Source: Chionis minor (taxonomy: Eukaryota > Chordata > Aves > Charadriiformes > Chionididae). Taken from it: 64,000 nt of DNA. This document shows positions 54,948 to 64,000 of this stretch, in pieces; within the stretch, counting starts at the first letter, position 1; every line of letters starts with the position of its first letter. Made by a program: the position numbers and the translations under genes. The notes under the pieces were generated by a model, which worked only from the letters and a program-made list of their open reading frames with translations, was not told the origin of the DNA and ran no database searches. Location: assembly GCA_013398295.1 (NCBI GenBank), contig VZSF01008733.1:1-64000 (forward strand), given 5' to 3'.

Positions 54948-55794
54948 TGCTTACCTGCCCACTGGGGTTAACACACAACACAGGTACAAAAAGCTCCGCC
55001 AGCTAGCTGTCAGTATGGGACGAGCATCTCTTTATCTCTATTGTATCCTGGCTGGCTGCATGAACATTTGATGGCTACCAGGGAAATATCACTTCTGTTG
55101 CAAAGCCCTGGCATCGGAAAAGATATATATAGTTGTACCAGAGAAAGAAGAGGTGTCATCATAGTGTTCTGCACGCAGGAGAAACAGTCCCTTGTGAGAA
55201 GGAATATATGGACCTGAGATACTGACTTTGAAAGGTTAGTTTCTGAGACCTGCCTTAATGGGGGTAGCCTACTATGGTAAAATGTTCAAAGATCAGGAGA
55301 CCTGCTGAAAAATCACGATGGTAAGAAAAAAGGAAGTATATAGTTCTTATTTGTTGCCTGACTCATTAATGTTACACTTCCTTGCTTTTCATAGCAGTCA
55401 TAAGAGCAAAAAGCTTATTCTTAAAAAAAAAAGCAGAAGAAAAGCAGTTTTTTCCCATTATTAGATACTTCCAGAATATGCAATACTAATAAACACGTCC
55501 AAAGTATGGCGGGGCTCCTGCTGCCTTGCCCCACAGAGGAAGGAAGATATTGAACTGTAGAAACATAATTAATTTACAGGAATTTAAATTTCCAAATTCT
55601 TGGAACTGTTTCCAACCCCTGCCATAACGCACAGTGTGTTCAAGAAATTTCACAGTAGGGTCAAAGTTCTTTGGCAGATATTGCAGGGTTGTTTTCATCC
55701 TCTAAACTCAACTCCATGTACCGGGGCACAAGTAAGAGCAGTAGGTACTGCAGATCTTAAAATATCAGGCAGCATTAAATAACAAAAGTGATAG

Positions 55795-55823
55795 TTATGG
55801 TTGTAGACCATAACCATATGGTT
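55795..55823. repeat. Overlapping palindromes (TTATGGT/ACCATAA and AACCATATGGTT)
   Basis: TTATGGT (55795-55801) pairs with ACCATAA (55807-55813) across a 5-bp loop. The right arm is also the left half of the perfect 12-bp palindrome AACCATATGGTT (55812-55823), and a further ATGGTTAT follows. The sequence can form alternative hairpins. Confidence 0.85.
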
Positions 55824-56993
55824 AGATGGTTATAATACCACTCTTTCCCCAGAAAATAACAAGAATCAGGGAGTTATTAACATAGGTAATTATTTTTGCC
55901 TTTTAATTGGTAGTGCTCTTGAATCTTACCTGGGACACACCTCATTGGAATAGTAGCTATGTCATTTTAGTATATGAGAGTTATGTGATAACATATCCAA
56001 TACATACTTCTGTGAACAGAATCAGCTCAGAAGTAGAGTAACTGATGTATGGCATAATCAAGCCTCTGATACTATCTTTTTGACAGCTCTTGTTCCACAT
56101 TCAACACTTCTTTCTCTTTTTTAACATTGCATAGTAAACTCCATCCAGTGATGTCAGCAACTGATGTCTCTATTCATTAGAAAGAGTATTTTATAAGTCT
56201 AAACCGGGGAGTTCAGCATGACCACAATGAGATGAAGCTAAGGTAAAAAACCTTGCCTCCTTGCAAGGCAAGTTTGTTCGTTCAAATCCTCCACTAGGAT
56301 TGAACTTGTACTCTGTGCTGATAGGTTCCTGTAGTTCTGGCATGTTCACTCTTCCAATTAATTATTAAAGTAAGGTCTTTTATTGATAGTGTCTTCTGTC
56401 TCTGCGGTTCAAGGAAACGACTTATCTCAGTTGAAACCATCTTCTCCAACCTGCTCCCCAAGAAAAAAAGAAAAGTATGTCAACTCCTTTAAGCTAGTAT
56501 GTAGAAGCTTGTGGCATCAGGGGGGGTTAAACAGCCAGATGTGCTTGGCAGGTAACTCTTGTTAACCTGCCAGTTGCCTAGCAGGGAAGGAGTAACCTGC
56601 TGACTTTCCTTGGAAAGGGCTTGGGAAGCTACTGAGAAAAGCCAGAGATGTAACAATAAGAAGTGGTGTAAAGGGGGCATCTCTTTTTCACAACGTTTCC
56701 TTTAGCTTTTACCTGATATGCTTTTATACCAGTAGTTTCAGCACTGGGTCTGGACCCCTAGGAAGAAAAGTCTTTTATCTGATGGCCTGTCAAATCCCGA
56801 AATAAAGACCCCTTGCCAGGGAGAGGGAGCCAGTTTGGCCAGTTTTTCAGAAGTGCTCTTATAATAATCGGTGTGAGTTGCAGGTGTTCTGGCTCCTTTG
56901 AGAATCTGGGCTCTCTGAACAGCATTCACATTCTTTCTTCTTAGGAGCTCTCTTGTTTTTATTCTTTGTACACTACTCACTCTCTTTCCCCAG

Positions 56994-57054
56994 CAATGTA
57001 ACCCTCACAAGCCGTGTGCACCTGAGGAAGAGGAGGAAGGGCGAAAGGTTTAAG
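56994..57054 (+). other. Candidate cryptic or alternative exon, 61 bp
   Basis: A strong acceptor (tactcactctctttccccag, AG 56992-56993) precedes 61 bp that include a long purine tract resembling splicing-enhancer sequence (gaggaagaggaggaagggcg). A good donor, TTTAAG|gtaacc, follows at 57055. Entering from the preceding LARGE1 exon in phase 1, the frame meets TAA within three codons, so inclusion would truncate LARGE1. One other frame is open throughout. There is no expression evidence here. Confidence 0.3.
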
Positions 57055-60000
57055 GTAACCAGCTCAGGAGCTGTTCTCCCTTTCTCAGTCACTAGAAATA
57101 GGTAGAAGGAAGCCTTTCATTACCAGCCTGACAAAGCTGTAGCTCCTGGTTCAAGACTAGGTTGTGTTATGATTAATTAAATGTGTTTAGCAGTCTCATT
57201 TGAGCTTTTAATGGTCTGTTATCTGCATTATGGCTTTAGCATACACTTCGTGATTGATAGCCTGTTTGGGAGTAGGAAATGGGGTAGAAGGCTGGTTTGA
57301 GGTGTAAATGCTGAATGGAGAGAGAAGGGAAAATAGCTTGATAGCTTCTGGAAGTGCTATGTGAATCCTTTAGGATATGTCTCCATGGGGGCCAACACAT
57401 GCACATGTACCCAAGCTAGTTAACTGCACTAGCGAAGTACTGTCTTGGGCTGATGATTCCTACTGAGAAGTAGCAAAAATACACAGTGCCAAACCAGTGC
57501 ATTAACACAGTTGCATGGCTTCTGCTACTGAAACAAACTGAGAGACCTTTGCAAGACGCTGCAGTGTGCCAGGTTCATACACCTTTCCTTTTCTGTATAT
57601 CGCATCCTTTTCCGAGAGCCATAACGTGATACTGTTCTCCCCTACATCAGCAGTAGGGTAAACTGATTCAGGAGCTCCCTCCTGAATCAATCAATTCCCC
57701 GTGTCTTAAGTTTAGTGGGAGGATTGCTGACATGCAGATTGGGATGTTATTTTGCCACTTGTTTTGCCAGCCATGAGCCTGAAGGGAATATGTTGCAGGT
57801 GAGAGAACAACCTTCAGGAGTACCTAGCAAGCATCTACAATTTAAATTTAATGACCTTATTTAGTGAAGTACTTAATCATAGGCTGAAGTGTAAAAGCTC
57901 ATGAGTAGTCTCATTGACTTCAGCAAGGTTGAAAATGATGATGCGCTGAGATACAGCATTGAGTTAGGGCTGATAACGTCTGAGCCTGTCCTAACTAATA
58001 GATTCAGGGCCAAGTGTTGCTTTCCACCAGCATCCTCTTTTATCCCCCTCATTGAACAGTGTCTGCCAAATGTGGTCTATCTGAGTGCAGAGGAAAAGAT
58101 GTGATGTGCTAACTTCCTATTAGCCCTTTGATGCTGAAATATAAGCTGAAGTTTAAGATTGTTGAGTTTAGCATTGGCAAAAAGATGGAGCAGTCAGTAA
58201 AATGTCACAGGTGACCATGATGAACCACTACTCCCCACTGGCATGTGCTGTGGCAGATGATGCATGCCTGAGGCTGCAGAGTTCAATGATCCGTAGGAAA
58301 AAAAGCTCTTGCCCACAACTCATAAATTCTTAACACTAAAATAGTTTTGTAACTAAATTTCAGCAGGTTAAAAATGTCTGTAGGAGAGAGTGGAGCTAAC
58401 TGGAAACTTCCAGCTTCTGTAGCAAAAGAGTTTTAATTTGGCCTCTTTCGCCCAATTTCTGAGCTCTCATGTGTCATAAACTGTTAGTATAATAATTTTG
58501 ATCCATTTTTTAATGAAAGTTACGAATATGCCACCTCTGTGTCCATCTGAACATGCAGCTATCAATTTGCTTGTCACCTATCTACCTATTTGTATCGTGT
58601 AAAAAGTGGGAGCTTTGTCATCCATTTATTCATCTTCCTGGCAATGTTCATGAATTATTCTGGTCATTTAATGCATCCTAGCTCTGCGTTTTGTGGGTAT
58701 CTGTTCTTGGTAGCAATAAATCTGTCAGTTTAATTGCTTTCTCTTTAGCCTCAAACTTTTTCCCATTAAGTCGATGAGTAATCATCTTATAATATTAAGG
58801 ATACTAGGGCAGAAAAGTTGTTACTGGTTCTCTTTCAGTTCTTTTATTTAATAAAATGAACTATCTAAATAATAATCCCTCCCCACTGTTTTCTAAATGG
58901 TATTACTTCCTGTTAGGCACATGGGAGCTTCAGCCTGTTTGCTTTTTAATTAAAAGTAAGTTTTCAGCTACCTCTTTCATCATCAGAATTTTCTGTCACC
59001 TTGAAATGAAGGCTCTGGCATTGTCTTTTAAATTATTGAGCGCTGGCCGACTGGGGGAGTTCAGTTTAGAGTATACATTAATCTTCTTAACTACTCTCAT
59101 CAAACTGACTGTCCAGCCTGCTCTGGTTTCAGTACTCCTGTTTGCTGTCCCTCCTTTGTTTGTCTACCCACCTATATGTATAAAACATGAATATAATCTT
59201 TGTTCATGCTTGCTAATTACTGAATTATATATTCTTTGTGTCCTGACATGTTACAAAGTATTTCCCAAGGTCATGTCTGACATGAATAAGTTGGAGTAGA
59301 GAGCTTTTCCTTTGCCACTAGGTTAGCAGAAGCAGAGTTGAAAGCAGCATAGCTGAGGGAGTTACTTCAGACACTCTGGGAAAATGTTATGTATCTGTCT
59401 TTTTTTTTTTTTCCTTCAAATTCTCTGATTTGCAAAAGATCTAAAAAATTAATCCTTTAAGCAGAGCTGAACTAATTTGCAATCTTAACAACTATTTAGA
59501 CTCTTCTGTGGAAACAAGAAAAAAGGTTAGTGATTTATGCACATTAGTGTTGTCAGCTTATTGGCAAACTTTGTTGCTCCTGAAATAAGCTGTTAAAAAT
59601 CCATAGTGGGATTATTGAGAAGGAGAGGAGCAGTTCCACCGGGTGGAACAGAAGGGATCTATCTAGGCTCTGCTTCCCAGCTTTGCCACAGTTGTGCCCA
59701 GGCACCTTACTGGCTCTGCCGTCCTGGGTCCTGTTTGTGGTTTCCTTTCTCCTTCCCATTGTCTATCTTGCCTAGTCATTTACAAGTTGTGCATTTGTAC
59801 AGCACCTAGCACGGCAGAGCACTGGCTAAGCTACCCCCCGTACACATAAATTGTCCATAGGAATAAATGTTTTCCACATTGAGCCCTTTTCACACTGGGA
59901 ATTCACAGTTCCCTCTGATTTATCTCATATTTAGTCTCAGTGGAATAATTGTGCAATATTTACTGTGGATATGTGAAGTTGTAGCTGCCTGTGGTTTCAT

Positions 60001-61756
60001 TGTGGTTGCTCAGATGCTATTGTGTGCTCTCCTGAATGATAACTGTCAGACACTTTAGAGGGCAAATATCGTCTCTGTGAATTGCAGCATTTAATGCCAC
60101 ATATGATTCTGGTACTTTCTTCTCCCAAAGTTTCTTCCCATGAAAGCATCAAATTAGATGTAGTCTCACAGCGATCGGGCAGCAATTTACACATCCTGGT
60201 ATCATTTAAAAAATTGCGGTTGGATCCTTTTGCATTTAGGAAAGTTGTTAGTTTTAATTTAGCTTGCTCTTCTAAGGAACTAAACTTGGGCTGCTATGGA
60301 TTAGAATTCATGAAGCCCAGTTTCCCAAATGGCAAAGCCTCTCCTACACAGCCACGTGCTCTGTGGAGCGTGCCTTGGCCAGAGGATGGCTTGCCAGCAA
60401 TCCTGTTCTTGGTCTGACAGCTTTACTCACCAACTTGCCCAGAATGGGAAAGTGGGAGGTTGTTAATCAGCAGCAAAGCCAACAGCTGGTGTTTTTATGA
60501 GAATATATATGAAAAATGCTTCATTCTTCTGCAGTACAAATTTAGCAAGGCAAATTCTGACCTGCTACAAGTTGGAATGGCTCCATTTCATACAAAAGCA
60601 TACCTGCTTACCGTATCTCTGTATTGACTCCTTCAAGTCAATGTGTGTAAACGAAGGGTCTTCATTCCCTCTTACACTGTCTCACACCACTGAATCCTTT
60701 TTATCAGGAGCCACAGCAGCTGCTATTGCTGACATCTAAGACCACCTTATTGAGCATATTTTATTCAGCTGCCCTTCAAAGCCAGCAGTGCTGCATTTTG
60801 AGGGCTTGATGGTGCTGGTGTTCACTGGACCACCTTTGAAAGGTAGCATCCAAGGACACAGGCGCCCATGCAGCAGAACACATCAAATTTTAATCCAGAC
60901 CTAGATACACGTGATACAGTTTCATTGCTCAGATATTGTCTATGGTACAAATTGCAGTTGAGAAATGACAATAAACCTGACAAAAGAGCAAATTCATTGT
61001 GGAAAGGGACAAGAACCAGAGGTTTTGTAGTGTCAAATCTAGGCTGAACTTAATGATCAAAGTTGCTGAAACATGCCTGTAAAGTGGCATATTCTTCAGA
61101 ACAATCCACTCTAAACAAAATAAAAAGTCATTGAACTAAGTTATGTACTGAACTAAGTCCAAAGTTATAAAGAAAATTAGTCAGTCTTCAAAAAAGTGAT
61201 GGATGTATTCTGAAAATCTCCATTACCCACAATAACCTTCAAAAACATTTCTCAAGCCTCTCTGGTTATCAGGCCCCAGGCAAATTTAACTGTACCATTT
61301 TGGACCTTTTTTCTTAGACTCTGCCTTCCCTTAATTACTGACTAGCCTAAACAACAGAAGTATATATGAATGAGGGTTGAGTTTTTCTTCTCTTTCCAGC
61401 CAAATATGACCCACTTACCAGTCTTATTCAGGAATGCATCTCAATCTGTCACCATGGAAATCATTTGATGTCACAAATGTGAGATTGTAGAATCAGTTAA
61501 TATGTCAGGCAGGTAGAGCCAGACTAATTACAAAGGAGAAAAATTAAATTTAACACACACATTTATTGACACTAAGTAATGATGGGAAAGGAAATTAAGC
61601 AGCAGCTCATGATTGTTAAGTGGTCCAGAAGAAATACATCAAAATTCTTATGAAAGCTGCTGTAGGTGTTTAAATCACTTTTGGAATATACTGTGGAAAT
61701 GTTTTATTATGTGCAGTATTGTGCACCTTATAGCTTACATCAGACCTCCACTCTAT

Positions 61757-62300
61757 AATCATAGAGTCATAGAATGATTTGGGTTGGAAGGGACCTTAAA
61801 GATCACCTAGTTCCAACCCCCCTGCCAGGGGCAGGGATGCCTCCTACTAGACCACGTTGCTCAAAGCCCCATCCAGCCTGGCCTTGAACACTTGCAGGGG
61901 TGTGGCATCCTCAGCTTCCCCAGGCAACTTGTTCCAGTGCCTCACCACCGCCTGGATAAAAAATTTCTTCCTAATATCTAATCTAAATCTACTCTCTTTC
62001 AATTTAAAACCATTACCCCTTGTTCCATTACCCCTTGTTCTATGGCTAGACTCCTTGATAAAGAGTCCATCCCCATCTTTCTTGTAGGCCCCCTTTAGGT
62101 ACTGTAAGGCTGCTCTAAGGTCTCGCCAGAGCCTTCTCCAGGCTGAACAACCCCAACTCCCTCAGCCTGTCCTCATAGGAGAGGTGCTCCAGCTCTCTGA
62201 TCATCTTTGTGGACTTCCTCTAGCCTTGCTCCAACAGGTCCCTGTCTTTCTTCTGTTGAGGGATCCCAAGCTGGATGCAGTACTCCAGGCGGGGTTCTCG
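61757..62300 (-). mobile_element. CR1 LINE 3' fragment, antisense
   Basis: The + strand begins with the reverse complement of a CR1 end: 'atcatagagtcatagaatga', 'tttgggttggaagggacctt', 'ccatccagcctggccttgaa'. It continues to 'gctggatgcagtactccagg' near 62300. It is non-coding or strongly decayed relative to the ORF2 tail and probably belongs to a different subfamily from the 7018 copy, since the encoded tail differs. It is 5'-truncated. Confidence 0.93.
62011..62040. repeat. 15-bp tandem duplication inside CR1
   Basis: cattaccccttgttc occurs twice back to back (62011-62025 and 62026-62040), inside a CR1 stretch that normally has one copy. Confidence 0.85.
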
Positions 62301-64000
62301 GTTCCATATGCTTATTTCCTTTTTTTCCCCACATTGGTACATGGTACAGTTGCAGGCATGTGTATCCTGTCAGTTTCTCACTCCTTCACAGTGAATTACT
62401 AATAGAGTATATCCAGATATTATTAGAATTATTAAAAGAAGCTGCTTTCTTTTTTACATCATTCGGCATTGTTTATCTAGCTTCTGCTACATGTGTATGT
62501 GCATAGTTGTGTGATCCAAAGGTCCCTGAAAGTCCTGAATGTTCATGGTTTTTATTGCACATACATATATTCACATAGACTTTCCATTTAATGACTATCT
62601 ACATAGAGCATTTGTTACCGGGGTTTGCTGTTCTTGAGAACAAAGAATACATATGCCGTTTCCCCAATAGTAGAGTTGTGAAGAAATGATAATAATATAA
62701 ATTTATAAAATTTGGTTTATCTTCTTTCTTTCCTTTCTCCTTCAGAAAATTATTTATTTCACCTTCCATACAGCAGAGGGGATAATAAAGTTTAACTGGA
62801 GGTAGATTTTCCCTCATAGCTGTCATTTAAAGAAACTTTGACAAGCTTTGTTAGACCTAAAAATTAATTCACCGTACTTTGTTATTTGATGCATTTGATT
62901 TTGTACAAATTATTATTTTTTCTACTTTTTGTTATGACTTGAAATTAAAAGAAAAAGCCCAAAAGGATTGATTTGCTTTCTGCAATAAGAAATAGACATC
63001 CAGTATGAAAAGTGGCGACACCTTTATCTTCTGAAGGGAGATATTAAGGATTTGCATTAATAACCAAGTCAGTTCTTTCCCACCGGGTTTTCTTCCAGCC
63101 AAGATACTAGTCCAAGTAACAAGAAATAGCTTGAAGTCCTTCCATCCTAGTTGACAGTGGCTAGAGCATTAAGTCCAAATCCTTGCATTTTATCCACCAG
63201 CTAGATTATTTCATTCAATTCTGCAGCCAAGTGGAGGCAAACCAGGCTCAGATGTTCATTTCTCAGAACAGTTTGCTAAATGTGACTTCAAAGAACATTT
63301 TTGGAGCAAAGCAGTTCCCTCTGCCCGAGCTCAGCCACAACTTCAGATATTCTTCAGTACAGTCCATAAAACTAGGTACATCTCTCTCAGTTCTCCTCTC
63401 CTAGGCTAGTTGTGTCTCACAATTGTTGATGTGGGCCATAACAGAGGCATGGGATGTTACGGACCTACTGACCTCAGCTGAGCAACTCTATCTGCAATGT
63501 TGGTTCTCCCTTGTGGTACTACAGAAACTATATCTCACAAGGAAGAGCTATGTCTTAAATTTGGGGTTTTTTTCCCCCTTGTTGTTCTCAGAGGTCAAAA
63601 AATCGTTTGTTCTACACACACTTCTCTTAAATAGCAAGCCTTTCCTTCCCACTCTTGTTTGTGTAAAACAAAAAATTGACAATCCCTTTTTTCTCCCAGA
63701 GTCCGCTAGCAGACTGCTAATATTTAGTAAGAGCTCACTGAAGTGACTGACAACTTTAAATTAAGGAGAATTCTTGTGTATAAATCACTGAGACCATGGA
63801 GGGACACTACCTTTCTGGTCTGGAAGCTGTACTTGTTCCAGTATTGCATTTGCATAACATTGCAGTCATCTTGGATGGAGGAGAAGAGTATGCAAGGAGA
63901 TAACTTTCAAGGTAGTGCTGCTTTATCCTAATGCTCTTGCCAGTGAGTCACTGCTTGTTTTGATCATTTTGTTTTTTTGAACTACAGACTCAATGATAGA

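Larger units (their letters stand above)
53901..54980 (+). mobile_element. Solo LTR of an avian ERVL-like endogenous retrovirus, internally duplicated
   Basis: The sequence starts TGTCGGG at 53901 and ends ...AACA at 54980 (TGTYG...CAACA ends). It contains phrases typical of a common avian LTR family: 'ttcttcatagcagctcgtat', 'catcaaggccttctctgttt', and 'accatataatgtcatgttca' followed by aataaaagg. The right end has the usual 'tgtgtggtgcttacctgccc...ggggtta'. No viral coding region is present on either side, so it is a solo LTR. Without the duplicated 494 bp it would be about 586 bp long. No clear target-site duplication was found. Confidence 0.85.
35863..64000 (+). other. LARGE1: Start of a large LARGE1 intron (at least 28.1 kb), phase 1
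   Basis: This intron begins gtattc at 35863 and has not ended at 64000. It contains a duplicated solo LTR (53901-54980), an antisense CR1 (61757-62300), a C/T homopolymer tract (42152-42185), dyads at 42342-42365 and 55795-55823, candidate regulatory sites near 47.06-47.24 kb and a splice-competent-looking 61-bp segment at 56994-57054. Otherwise I see unique AT-rich sequence. Open frames up to about 150 codons occur on both strands but match no family I recognise. Confidence 0.85.

Noticed and set aside
58856..59299. 147-codon hydrophobic open frame
   Set aside because: Low-complexity T/A-rich translation, no conserved motif, no splice context.
35863..64000. Search for the next LARGE1 exon (continuing after the split Gly codon)
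   Set aside because: No segment with the expected protein sequence and splice sites was seen in any frame. It probably lies beyond the window.

Overview
This window looks like nuclear DNA from a bird. It has fragments of chicken repeat 1 (CR1) LINEs with the typical avian 3' ends, long terminal repeats (LTRs) of avian endogenous-retrovirus type, and long, mostly non-coding introns. The only intact protein-coding signal is three consecutive coding exons of LARGE1, on the + strand. LARGE1 is the Golgi xylosyl-/glucuronyltransferase that extends matriglycan on alpha-dystroglycan. The exons lie at 3962-4044, 14909-15032 and 35691-35862. They have consensus splice sites, join in frame (intron phases 0, 2, 0, 1) and encode about residues 137-262, including the first part of the xylosyltransferase domain and its DTD metal-binding motif. 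The rest of the gene lies outside the window on both sides.

Layout. 1-3961 is the end of an upstream intron. It holds a decayed CR1 reverse-transcriptase piece (1-345), an antisense LTR-like block (about 840-1471) and an antisense, broken piece of an avian ITPRIPL1-like gene (1667-2299). 4045-14908 is intron with one CR1 3' end (7018-7391) and a CCTCT microsatellite. 15033-35690 is intron with a 2,052-bp block that occurs twice in a row, separated by a single N (28138-30189 and 30191-32242). Each copy contains a CR1 3' fragment. 35863-64000 is the start of a very large intron. It holds a solo LTR whose body is duplicated around another single N (53961-54453 and 54455-54947), an antisense CR1 (61757-62300) and several candidate regulatory or cryptic-splicing signals. 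No following LARGE1 exon was recognised before the end of the window.

Almost all short open frames here look like chance or CR1 remnants. I found no operon, CRISPR array, tRNA or rRNA, and no convincing new multi-gene system. The most useful second looks are the two duplications at single-N joins (probably assembly artefacts), the ITPRIPL1-like fragment beside an LTR, a well-formed 61-bp cryptic exon at 56994-57054, and a cluster of RFX/CRE-like sites near 47.1 kb. Family identifications come from remembered protein and repeat families; no database search was run.
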